Shown in pieces: positions 7,106-14,201 of a stretch of 14,327 nt of DNA (position 1 is its first letter; each line of letters starts with the position of its first letter). The stretch comes from Candidatus Hydrogenedentota bacterium (GTDB lineage Bacteria; Hydrogenedentota; Hydrogenedentia; Hydrogenedentales; GCA-2746185): the NCBI GenBank assembly GCA_030123645.1, contig JASJYE010000021.1:1-14327 (forward strand). The letters run 5' to 3'. The notes beneath the pieces were generated by a model that worked only from the letters and a program-made list of their open reading frames with translations, ran no database searches and was not told the DNA's origin. A program made the translations under genes and the position numbers.

Positions 7106-7798
7106 GTGACGCATCCATCACCATCGCCGCTTCAGGTGGGCCGCGAGTGCTACCTGCGTACGTCGGGCCGCCTCCTCGTCGTTGAGGTCCTTGGGATTTC
7201 CGGCAACACCGTTTGGGTCAGCTATCCGTCGACCGATGCGCTCGCCGAGGGCTCAGGCGTCGAGCTCGAGTTTCACGATGGCGACGGTTCCATCGGCTAC
7301 CATGCGCGCGTCGCCGTTGTCCCGCGTCATCCCGGCAACGGCCTCATGCTTGAACGCAGTGAGACCGCCTCGCGGCGGCCTGGACGACACGATTGGCGCG
7401 TCGCGACGGACTTTTCGGTGTGGGTGCGGAGCCCGGGCAAGTGGAGGAAGCTCAAAGGCCGGATGCTGGACCTTGCGCAGAACGGCGCCTTGATTGAGAC
7501 CTCCGCGCCCCTCGAGGCCGGCGAAATGCTGGAGCTGATTTTTCAGTTACCCGAATTCGCCGCGCACCAGCTCGTGGCCCAAGTCGTGTACAGCGACAAG
7601 GCCGCGTCGAAGGGCGTAAACCGCTTCGGCCTGCGATTCGTTGAGGTGAAAAAACGCGCCCGCAACGCCATCACGTGGTTTCTATACGACCGGGTTCGCG
7701 AGTTGTACCCGGACGAATTGAAGGAACTCTATCCTCGAGCCACTTCTAAAGCCGCCACAGCGAAAGACAATGAGGAGCAGCGCGCTCCGGTGCTCTAA
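7106..7798 (+). CDS. YcgR-like PilZ-domain protein (cyclic di-GMP effector)
   Basis: The preferred start is GTG 7106 (230 aa), because a purine-rich ribosome binding site lies just before it; ATG 7076 would add ten residues. Residues about 8-88 resemble the YcgR N-terminal (PilZN) domain, a small beta-barrel (VGRECYLRT, GNGLMLER). Residues about 93-200 form the PilZ domain. The R-x-x-x-R motif is RHDWR (94-98), and the second motif is DLAQNG (122-127), where the usual D/N-x-S-x-x-G serine is Ala124. In the family these motifs wrap around a cyclic di-GMP dimer, and YcgR slows flagellar rotation; other members act on type IV pili or polysaccharide secretion. The protein has no signal peptide or membrane segment, so it should be cytoplasmic. 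With pilT in the same window, a pilus-related role is possible. The C-terminal tail is charged. The gene overlaps the convergent acyl-CoA synthetase gene by 4 bases. Confidence 0.8.
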   Translation: MTHPSPSPLQVGRECYLRTSGRLLVVEVLGISGNTVWVSYPSTDALAEGSGVELEFHDGDGSIGYHARVAVVPRHPGNGLMLERSETASRRPGRHDWRVATDFSVWVRSPGKWRKLKGRMLDLAQNGALIETSAPLEAGEMLELIFQLPEFAAHQLVAQVVYSDKAASKGVNRFGLRFVEVKKRARNAITWFLYDRVRELYPDELKELYPRATSKAATAKDNEEQRAPVL

Positions 7799-9615
7799 GA
7801 GACAGATTCTGCGTAAAACGATTCTATGATGTCGGCAAAATCCTGCTCGATGACCCTTCGCTTAAGTTTCATCGTCGGCGTCATCTCGCCGGCCTCGATC
7901 GTAAACTCGCGCGGCAAGACTTTGTAGCGGCGAACGTTCTCATAGCGGGCCAGTTCCGCATTTGCCCGGTCCACGGCGCCCTGCACACGCCGGACAATCA
8001 ACTCGCTCTCGATCATTTCTTCGAGCGTCCTGCCGGAGAGCTCAGGGTGCTCCCGGAGGTTTTCCAACTCCTCGGCGGAAAGAGTGATGAGCGCCGAAAG
8101 GAATCTGCGCTGGTCGCCAATTACGAGCACCTGAGAAATTAGGGGCTCGCGGTTGATGAGTAGTTCAATGTTGCTCGGCGCTATGTTCTTTCCTCCCGCA
8201 GTGATGAGCAGGTTCTTCTTACGGTCCGTAATGCGGAGGAAACCGTCGTCGTCGATCTCGCCGATGTCGCCCGTGTGTAGCCAGCCCTCCTCGTCGATCG
8301 TTGCCGCGGTCTCTTCGGGCATGTTGAGGTAGCCCTGAAATACGCCGTCCCCTCGAACAAGAATTTCGCCGTCCTCGACGATCTTACACTCAAAGCCGGG
8401 CAGGGGCGTGCCGACGGTACCGGGCTTGTTTTTTCCGAAGTAATTCATGTGGCTGACGCCCGCGCTCTCAGTCATTCCGTACACTTCGAGGAAGGGCAGC
8501 CCCACGGCATTGAAGAAATCGACGATCTCCCGTGCGATGGGCGCAGCGCCGCACACCATGAACCGGACCCGGCCGCCAAGCGACATGCGCACCTTCGAGA
8601 GCACCAGCCGATCGGCGATTTTGTGCAGGGCCGCTTTCGTTAGCGGGACCGGCCTTCCCTGGATCTGGTGCTCTGCGACCGACGCACCGGCTTTGACTGC
8701 CCAGTTGAAGAGGGCCCGGCGGGCGGGCGACGCGCTTTTCACCTTTTCCATAATCGCGCCGTATGTCTTTTCATACAGCCTCGGAACGGCGCCGAGAATG
8801 GTCGGGCCCTTCTCTTGGGCCACCTCGCTGAATCGGGTCATGTCCGGCATGAAATAGGCCATGCCGCCGGAGTAGATACGATTAAAGAATCCAACGACGT
8901 GTTCCGCCACGTGGCTCAACGGCAGAAACGACACGCTGGCGGTTTCGCCGTCCAGAGAGAGGCGTTCGTGCATCCCCCTGCAGCAGAACAGACAATTCTT
9001 GTGCGAAAGCATGGCGCCCTTAGGCGGGCCCGTGGTGCCACTCGTATAGACGAGGACCGCTGTCGTGTCCGGAGTGACGGCCGCCACAGAGTCTTCGTAG
9101 GCCTTGGGGTGATCTTGCGCGTAGGCCTTCCCGCGCGCCACGAGCGTATCCAATGAGAAAATGTTACGCGACTCGTCTTCACCGGCGCCCCACGTAATGT
9201 AATAACGCACCAAGGGCGTCTTGTCTTGGATCGAAAGCGCCCGCTCGAGCCGCTCCACGTCGTCGACGGCAACAAACGCGGCCCCGGAATCGTTAATGAT
9301 ATAAGCCGCCTGGTCCGGCGTGCAGGTCTGGTAGACGCCCGCCGTACACCCCCCCGCGGCCATGGTGGCCAGGTCGATGAGCGTCCATTGGGGCATGGTC
9401 TCGCCCCAAACCGCCACGCGCTCACCGAATTCAAAACCGAGCGACTTGAGTCCGAGCGTCGCGTGCCGTACGGAATCGCCATATTCGCGCCATGTGACGG
9501 CCTCCCAGGCGCCGTCAACTTCATGCTCGTAGGCTACCGCGTCGGCCGATTCTACCGCCCGGCGCATGAAGACTTCGGAGATTGTTCCCGACTTCGCTAT
9601 GTTTTCGCTGACCAT
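7795..9615 (-). CDS. Long-chain acyl-CoA synthetase (AMP-forming)
   Basis: This is an ANL-superfamily fatty acid activator. It forms an acyl-AMP from fatty acid and ATP, then transfers the acyl group to CoA. The ATG at 9615 gives 606 residues, usual for the long FadD15-type enzymes; a TTG one codon earlier is also possible. Motifs in order: YTSGTTGPPKG (190-200, phosphate loop), YGMTES (379-384, adenine and Mg site), GWLHTGD (444-450, ribose-binding Asp), DRKKN (464-468, hinge) and TPTMKLKR (579-586), which holds the A10-type lysine. No signal peptide is seen; these enzymes are cytoplasmic or attached to the inner membrane. The neighbours are not lipid genes, so its physiological role (beta-oxidation or phospholipid recycling) is not set by context. 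I see no Shine-Dalgarno sequence, and the promoter-like element suggests a near-leaderless mRNA. The gene is intact. Confidence 0.93.
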   Translation of the reverse strand: MVSENIAKSGTISEVFMRRAVESADAVAYEHEVDGAWEAVTWREYGDSVRHATLGLKSLGFEFGERVAVWGETMPQWTLIDLATMAAGGCTAGVYQTCTPDQAAYIINDSGAAFVAVDDVERLERALSIQDKTPLVRYYITWGAGEDESRNIFSLDTLVARGKAYAQDHPKAYEDSVAAVTPDTTAVLVYTSGTTGPPKGAMLSHKNCLFCCRGMHERLSLDGETASVSFLPLSHVAEHVVGFFNRIYSGGMAYFMPDMTRFSEVAQEKGPTILGAVPRLYEKTYGAIMEKVKSASPARRALFNWAVKAGASVAEHQIQGRPVPLTKAALHKIADRLVLSKVRMSLGGRVRFMVCGAAPIAREIVDFFNAVGLPFLEVYGMTESAGVSHMNYFGKNKPGTVGTPLPGFECKIVEDGEILVRGDGVFQGYLNMPEETAATIDEEGWLHTGDIGEIDDDGFLRITDRKKNLLITAGGKNIAPSNIELLINREPLISQVLVIGDQRRFLSALITLSAEELENLREHPELSGRTLEEMIESELIVRRVQGAVDRANAELARYENVRRYKVLPREFTIEAGEMTPTMKLKRRVIEQDFADIIESFYAESVS

Positions 9616-9623
9616 CAAGAGAC

Positions 9624-9652
9624 ATAATACTAGGCCGGGACGCGCTACGCAA
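9624..9652 (-). promoter_or_regulatory. Candidate promoter of the acyl-CoA synthetase gene
   Basis: On the minus strand TTGCGT (9652-9647) and TATTAT (9629-9624) are separated by 17 bases. The -10 matches 5 of 6 and the -35 matches 3 of 6 consensus positions. A start about 7 bases past the -10 would fall at or within a few bases of the TTG/ATG start codons. Confidence 0.4.
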
Positions 9653-9712
9653 GTCCTTTAAGGGCTGTGGATTAGACACGAAAGGCCCTGGACGTTGAAA
9701 TGTGCCCTGCCT

Positions 9713-9733
9713 CTGCGGACCTCATCCCCGCAG
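9713..9733 (-). terminator. Hairpin just after the DUF4097 gene
   Basis: CTGCGG and CCGCAG, arms of 6 bases with a 9-base loop, lie directly after the stop at 9740. There is no T run on the minus strand, so if it ends transcription it is not a standard intrinsic terminator. It could also be a 3'-end stabiliser or chance. Confidence 0.22.
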
Positions 9734-9739
9734 GGAGGC

Positions 9740-11563
9740 TCAGTCGATCTGAATACTGCCCTGATGTGTTTCAAGCACGACCCGATGCGTCCCCCCGTTA
9801 AGCTGCCCCTGGACCGCGTGCGTATCCCGCTCGCTCGTTCCCGCAAGCTGGAACGTACTGTATATCGTGCCCCCATCCACGTTGAGAATAAGCCATGCAT
9901 CGGCAGTGCTTGGTATGGCCATGCTGATGTTTCCGTTCTCAGTGAAGACCTCGTAATCTCCTAGTATCCCCTCGAGCGCAATGATGCGGACATCGCCACC
10001 GGAGTTTCGCACGCGCACTGCAGCCCCAGGTGACTCGATGATGGTCTTGCCCTGATCGCATGTGATGTCCAAATCTCGTTTGACATTGCGCACGGATATC
10101 GTGCCGCGGGTGCCGTTTGCCGTTAACATTCCGCTGATGTCCGAGACCTCGATGTCTCCAAAGGCGTTCGTCACTTGGACGCTGTTCTGAATGTTTTTGA
10201 GCGTGACCTTTCCCTGGGCCTGCTCAACGACCACGGTGGAATTCATGTCCACGACATAAGTGTGGCCGTCCTCTGCAACGACATGGATCAGGGTCGACTT
10301 GGGGCAGCGAATCAAAAGATCGTAACGATACGACGTGCAGCCGAGCGCCACCATGTCATCCTGCACCGAAGTCGCGATTTTAAGACGTTCAGGGGATTCC
10401 TCGACTCGTAGCGCAAGACCCTCGAGGGCCATCTGCACCTTATCCACATCACTAACACGCACAATCCGCGTTGCTGTCAACTCGATTCCTTGACTATCCA
10501 CACCCTCGACGCGGACATCCCCAAACATCGCCGCGTCGATTAGGATTTCGAGGCCGGGCGCAGCAGAGTAGGTGAGCGTGATGTCCTCTTGGATCGGCTT
10601 GCTCGGCCCCTGCGATAACGCCGCAACCGCAGGTTCGGACTCGGATACGTGAATGTAAATGGACTCGAATGAAGCATCGAGGTCGAAATGTTGTGAGGAT
10701 TGAGGGTTCACGAGGCGACTCTGCGTCCTTTCGCCCCAAGTCTCACTATTCAAGAGCAGATCGGATTCGATTGAGCCGAATTCGACGGAAGTCTCGATGT
10801 TCGGCGAGCTATCAAATGGAAGATAAAGATGAATGGGGCCGCTTTCACTAATAACGTCCATGTCCACCTGCTCACCAGGCGCCCGGATCTCGATGGGCCC
10901 GAGGTAGTTGTTCACGTAGAGCGAGCCGGAGACATCTTCGAAATAAGCTTCTGTGCTGCGCAGAAAGAAACTGCCGCCCTTGTGCAGGCCCACTGCACGC
11001 AGGACAAACGCTCCCTTTGCCCGCGCGCGCACGACCCCGGAAATATCAGTGAGATCGATATTGCCGTACTGCGAATCGAGTGTGACGTCCCCGCTGGTGC
11101 CGCTTACAAATATGTCGCCCCAATTGTTCACCAGGCTAAGACGTGTGTTCCGCGGGACGCTGATTTCGAGATCTGCCGTGTACCAGCGCTTCGCATCCGG
11201 CTCGATCAGCGGATACACCGTCCGCACTTCCAGGCGATCGCCAACATGATTGCCCGAAATCTCGACCTTCTGCGCGAACCGCTCCGCTTGGATGGCGTTT
11301 TCCGCACCGACCTCGATGTTCGCCTTGACGCGAACGACCTGCTGGTCCCAGCCAAGCACACGAATCGCGCCGGACCCATGCGAGACGAAGAGGTCGGCGG
11401 CGCCGGCAACCGGATATGTCTTTTCCACCACGCGCGAGAAGGTCGCGAGCCCCGTAAAATCGACGCCCTGCACGTTCCCGGCGCCCTGAGCGCATACAGA
11501 GGCATGAATGAAAAAATGCGCCAAGAACAAAGTCCCGGCGCACTTCAGAGACAGGATTTTCAT
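9740..11563 (-). CDS. Exported tandem DUF4097 (adhesin-like) protein
   Basis: Residues 1 to about 25 form a signal peptide ending SVCAQ. The residue before the Cys is Val, so this is not a good lipobox. The rest is 607 residues in total of short Gly- and Asp-turned beta-strands, typical of DUF4097 putative adhesins, which fold as a beta-solenoid. The family unit appears twice: residues about 57-306 and about 337-607 both open with a short beta motif (IRVLGWDQQVVRV; VRVEGVDSQGIEL) and go on to repeated turns such as NNWGDIFVSG, SQYGNIDL, NAFGDIEVSD and ENGNISM. There is no C-terminal sorting motif. Only 7 bases separate it from the anti-sigma gene, so it is surely cotranscribed and perhaps translationally coupled; no Shine-Dalgarno sequence is visible. 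In many bacteria DUF4097 genes sit beside ECF sigma/anti-sigma pairs, but their molecular job is not established. A periplasmic or surface role is inferred. Confidence 0.8.
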   Translation of the reverse strand: MKILSLKCAGTLFLAHFFIHASVCAQGAGNVQGVDFTGLATFSRVVEKTYPVAGAADLFVSHGSGAIRVLGWDQQVVRVKANIEVGAENAIQAERFAQKVEISGNHVGDRLEVRTVYPLIEPDAKRWYTADLEISVPRNTRLSLVNNWGDIFVSGTSGDVTLDSQYGNIDLTDISGVVRARAKGAFVLRAVGLHKGGSFFLRSTEAYFEDVSGSLYVNNYLGPIEIRAPGEQVDMDVISESGPIHLYLPFDSSPNIETSVEFGSIESDLLLNSETWGERTQSRLVNPQSSQHFDLDASFESIYIHVSESEPAVAALSQGPSKPIQEDITLTYSAAPGLEILIDAAMFGDVRVEGVDSQGIELTATRIVRVSDVDKVQMALEGLALRVEESPERLKIATSVQDDMVALGCTSYRYDLLIRCPKSTLIHVVAEDGHTYVVDMNSTVVVEQAQGKVTLKNIQNSVQVTNAFGDIEVSDISGMLTANGTRGTISVRNVKRDLDITCDQGKTIIESPGAAVRVRNSGGDVRIIALEGILGDYEVFTENGNISMAIPSTADAWLILNVDGGTIYSTFQLAGTSERDTHAVQGQLNGGTHRVVLETHQGSIQID

Positions 11564-11570
11564 GAGGAAC

Positions 11571-12251
11571 CTAGAGTTTGCGGTTCGCGTAGAGGGCCTT
11601 CAGGGTTTCCTTTTTTCGTTCCCGATTGCTGTTCACCACCGCACCCGCGCGCGCAAGAAGCGCCGGGTTGTTCCTGAGCGCCTCAAGCGCTTCGTCAATG
11701 CCGTCTTCCAGGGCGGTCAGGGCCCGCCACTGCGCCTGCTCCCAGCGGCTGTTCGGCGCCCACACCGGCGACGCCAGGGCGGCGCCAAGGAGCTCTTCCT
11801 CAGCCGTCGTCCGCATCAGCGCTTCGAGAGAGAAGCCCACTGTGCGATTCTCTTCCGAGGCATCACTTAGGGCGACCGGCGCCACCGGTTCCGCCACCGG
11901 GTCACTTGCCCTGGTGGAATGCAGGATCGTCGACATCGTCAAGAGAAGACAGGCCGCGAGCGCGACGCCCCGGGCGAGCGACGTCCTCGGGAACACCGAG
12001 GAGATACGTATGCCGCGACGACCTGACTTTGCCGCAAGCAGCACCGAGGCCTGGAGGTCCTTGCCCGCTTCGAGAAGATCGGCTTTCCGGATGACCATCA
12101 GCGAATTATGAATCAAATCGACTTCATCCCGGCACGAGGCGCACGACGTGAGGTGGCGCGCGACTCTTGAATCGAACGCGATGCGCTTTGCAAGAAGGCT
12201 TTCAGTGTATTCGAAGAGTTCGGCTTGTGTAGGATGTTGTCGCTTTAGCAT
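11571..12251 (-). CDS. Zinc-finger transmembrane anti-sigma factor
   Basis: The protein has 226 residues. An N-terminal ZAS-type domain (about 1-60) carries H6, H33, C37 and C40 in the H-x26-H-x3-C-x2-C arrangement; H33 to C40 reads HLTSCASC. A single membrane segment follows at about 91-110 (LARGVALAACLLLTMSTILH), after a basic stretch (GRRGIR) that should stay in the cytoplasm. Residues about 112-226 would be periplasmic; they are Ala- and Glu-rich and helical, with no recognised domain. In the known systems the N-terminal domain holds the ECF sigma factor and releases it when the periplasmic part senses stress or is cut. The gene directly follows an ECF sigma gene, with a 72-base gap, so that is its likely partner. 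The ATG at 12251 has only a weak AGAGAA ribosome binding site. Confidence 0.85.
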   Translation of the reverse strand: MLKRQHPTQAELFEYTESLLAKRIAFDSRVARHLTSCASCRDEVDLIHNSLMVIRKADLLEAGKDLQASVLLAAKSGRRGIRISSVFPRTSLARGVALAACLLLTMSTILHSTRASDPVAEPVAPVALSDASEENRTVGFSLEALMRTTAEEELLGAALASPVWAPNSRWEQAQWRALTALEDGIDEALEALRNNPALLARAGAVVNSNRERKKETLKALYANRKL

Positions 12252-12323
12252 GATTCTCTATGCCTGAGATCCTTGCGCTTTGCATTCGGCAAGAACCTAA
12301 TGCAGGCTGCACCCAACTAAGGT

Positions 12324-12998
12324 CTATACGTATTCTCGGTACTCGGCGAGAAGCGGGCGCAAGGCCTGCTCGGCGCGCACGACGCGCGATTTCGCCGTTC
12401 CAATCGGTACCTTCGTAATTTCCGAAATCTCCTTGTAAGAAAGATCTTGAAAGCGCCGTAGCACAAAAGCCTCACGCTGGTGCGCGGGCAAATGCTGTAA
12501 AGCCTCGTTTACCGCTTCCGATACTTCCGTCTTTCTGTACGCCCGTAGCGGGTCAGCCTTCTCGTCGCACACTTGGCTCAGCGGATGGAAGGCCTCGTCA
12601 TCCGACTGCCCGTTCCACGGCGCGAAAAGGCTGAAGAGCTTCGGTCTGCGCTTGCGCCGCAGCCACTCCTTCGAAACCATGTTCGACGCGATGGCGTAGA
12701 GATACGTTGTGAACTTTGCGGTCGGTTTATACCGCTGAGCGTTCCTTACCAGGGCCAAGAACACCTCTTGGGTTATCTCCTCGGCGATCTGACGGTTCTG
12801 CACCATCCGATACACGTAATTCAAAACGCCACGTTGATGCCTGCGCAGCAATTCGGCAAAGGCCTCTTCCGACCCCTTGCCGTGCGCCAGCATCAACTCT
12901 TCGTCGCCCATTTCGGCGACAGCTACTTCACCCGGCTCAACGACGCGCAAATTCCCATGGACCTGCGGCCGGTTTAGCCTCTTTGACCTTTCAGTCAT
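12324..12998 (-). CDS. ECF-type RNA polymerase sigma factor
   Basis: This 224-residue protein is a sigma-70 factor with regions 2 and 4 only. Region 2 spans about 46-115 and includes EAFAELLRRHQ, AEEITQEVF (72-80) and FTTYLYAIASN (96-106), followed by a basic stretch WLRRKRRPK. Region 4 spans about 160-213 and includes LPAHQREAFVL (170-180) and the helix-turn-helix LSYKEISEITKVPIGTAKSR (186-205). The linker, about 118-158, is longer than in many RpoE-like factors. The first 30 or so residues are not conserved; an internal start at M30 is possible, but ATG 12998 has GGAAAGGAAG about 10 bases upstream. It should direct polymerase to an envelope-related regulon, and the first gene of its operon after the anti-sigma is the DUF4097 protein. 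Control is by the adjacent anti-sigma factor, and perhaps by itself through a GGAACTT element upstream. Confidence 0.93.
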   Translation of the reverse strand: MTERSKRLNRPQVHGNLRVVEPGEVAVAEMGDEELMLAHGKGSEEAFAELLRRHQRGVLNYVYRMVQNRQIAEEITQEVFLALVRNAQRYKPTAKFTTYLYAIASNMVSKEWLRRKRRPKLFSLFAPWNGQSDDEAFHPLSQVCDEKADPLRAYRKTEVSEAVNEALQHLPAHQREAFVLRRFQDLSYKEISEITKVPIGTAKSRVVRAEQALRPLLAEYREYV

Positions 12999-13053
12999 AA
13001 CTGCCTGGCTTCCTTTCCCGACTCAGGGTAAATCAATGTCCCTAAGCGCTCAA

Positions 13054-13060
13054 AAGTTCC
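13054..13060 (-). promoter_or_regulatory. GGAACTT element, possible ECF -35 box
   Basis: On the minus strand 13060-13054 reads GGAACTT, which equals the E. coli sigma-E -35 consensus, 55 bases before the sigma gene. No clear ECF -10 (GTC or TCTGA type) is found 16-17 bases later, so only half of a promoter is seen. Confidence 0.25.
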
Positions 13061-13081
13061 CAATATCCACCTGACAAACAG

Positions 13082-13111
13082 ATTATACAGCATTTCGGGT
13101 TAATCTGGAAA
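13082..13111 (-). promoter_or_regulatory. Candidate housekeeping promoter of the sigma/anti-sigma/DUF4097 operon
   Basis: On the minus strand TTTCCA (13111-13106) and a perfect TATAAT (13087-13082) are separated by 18 bases. The -35 matches 4 of 6 positions. Transcription would start near 13075, leaving a leader of about 77 bases that contains the GGAACTT element. Confidence 0.55.
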
Positions 13112-13147
13112 TTCTCACTTTGGCCCCCGAAAAGTCGATTTCTGTCA

Positions 13148-14188
13148 TTATTTAAGTTCTTTTGGGTTCCTCATGTGCACCCGCGCCTCGTCGTAAGAGA
13201 TGAGTCCCTCCAGATAGAGCTCCTTGATGGATTTGTCCATGGTGATCATGCCCTCTTTCGTGCCCGTTTCCATGACACTGAGCACCTGGTGGGTCTTGCC
13301 CTCCCGGATCATGTTCGCCACGGCGGTTGTGTTCTTCAGCAACTCGACCGCGAGCACCCGCCCTTCGGTGTCGGCGCGCGGTAAGAGACGCTGAGACAAG
13401 ATGGCGAGCAAGACCATGGACAGTTGAAAGCGCACCTGTTGCTGAGAGCCCGCCGGGAACACGTCGATAACGCGATCCACCGTCTGGATCGCGTCATTCG
13501 TGTGAAGCGTGGCCAAGACAAGATGGCCCGTCTCAGCAGCCCGCAGCGCGGCCTGGATCGTTTCGAGATCGCGCATTTCCCCGATGAGAATCACATCCGG
13601 ATCTTGCCGCAGCACATATTTCAAGGCGTCGAGAAAAGAGAGGGTATCTGAGCCCACCTCACGCTGGTCGACAATGCTGCGTTTGTGGACGTGCACGTAC
13701 TCGATCGGGTCTTCGATCGTAATGACATGACAAGCACGCTGTTCGTTGATCATGTCGATAATGGACGCCTGCGTCGTGGTCTTGCCATGGCCCGTCGGAC
13801 CCGTCACCAGTACAAGCCCTTGGCGGGCTGTGGCAATCTCAGTGACGTATTCCGGCAACCCGAGTTCCTGCCAGGTCGGGATTTCCTCCGGAATCGGCCG
13901 AAAAGCCGCCGTAACCGACTGCTTCTGAAAGTAGACATTCACGCGAAAACGGTGTTTCTTCTCCCTGGCGAGCGAAAAGTCGAGCTCCCGGTTTTCCTCA
14001 AAAGTTTTCTTCTGCTCGGCATCCAGCAGGCCGTAAATGAGCTTCTTCGCCTGCTCGGGAGTCAGCGGATCGCCCTTGGTGCGAATGAGCTGTCCGTCCA
14101 CGCGCAAGATGGGCGGTGCGCCCGCGCTAATAATCAGGTCCGACGCCTCCTCTTTGGCCACCAGGTCAAAGAGCTTGTTCATCTCCAT
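13148..14188 (-). CDS. pilT: Type IV pilus retraction ATPase PilT
   Basis: This is a hexameric cytoplasmic ATPase that powers pilus retraction. The start chosen is ATG 14188 (346 aa): GGGGGA lies 7 bases upstream, and PilT proteins begin just before this point (MNKLFDLV, then ASDLIIS). The open frame continues to a GTG at 14314, but that part has no family resemblance. Motifs: Walker A GPTGHGKT (130-137), Asp box ITIEDPIEY (156-164), Walker B VILIGEMRD (199-207) with Glu204, His box TGHLVLATLHT (220-230) and the arm AVANMIREGK (289-298) at the place of the AIRNLIRE motif that marks PilT. Retention of DRVIDVFP (238-245) also favours PilT over PilB. Walker A has His and Thr where most PilT have Ser. 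No other pilus gene lies in the window, but the upstream side is cut by the right edge. Confidence 0.93.
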   Translation of the reverse strand: MEMNKLFDLVAKEEASDLIISAGAPPILRVDGQLIRTKGDPLTPEQAKKLIYGLLDAEQKKTFEENRELDFSLAREKKHRFRVNVYFQKQSVTAAFRPIPEEIPTWQELGLPEYVTEIATARQGLVLVTGPTGHGKTTTQASIIDMINEQRACHVITIEDPIEYVHVHKRSIVDQREVGSDTLSFLDALKYVLRQDPDVILIGEMRDLETIQAALRAAETGHLVLATLHTNDAIQTVDRVIDVFPAGSQQQVRFQLSMVLLAILSQRLLPRADTEGRVLAVELLKNTTAVANMIREGKTHQVLSVMETGTKEGMITMDKSIKELYLEGLISYDEARVHMRNPKELK

Positions 14189-14195
14189 CGGATCG

Positions 14196-14201
14196 TCCCC
14201 C
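14196..14201 (-). promoter_or_regulatory. Ribosome binding site that decides the pilT start
   Basis: GGGGGA on the minus strand ends 7 bases before ATG 14188, supporting this codon over the distal in-frame GTG at 14314 and over the ATG two codons downstream. Confidence 0.5.

Noticed and set aside
10829..11677. Plus-strand open frame of 282 codons opposite the DUF4097 gene
   Set aside because: The minus-strand frame has a signal peptide, DUF4097 pattern and operon spacing. The plus frame has no recognisable domain.
13112..13147. Hairpin-like ACTTT/AAAGT pairing after pilT
   Set aside because: The stem is only 5 base pairs with a 9-base loop and no T run, too weak to call a terminator.
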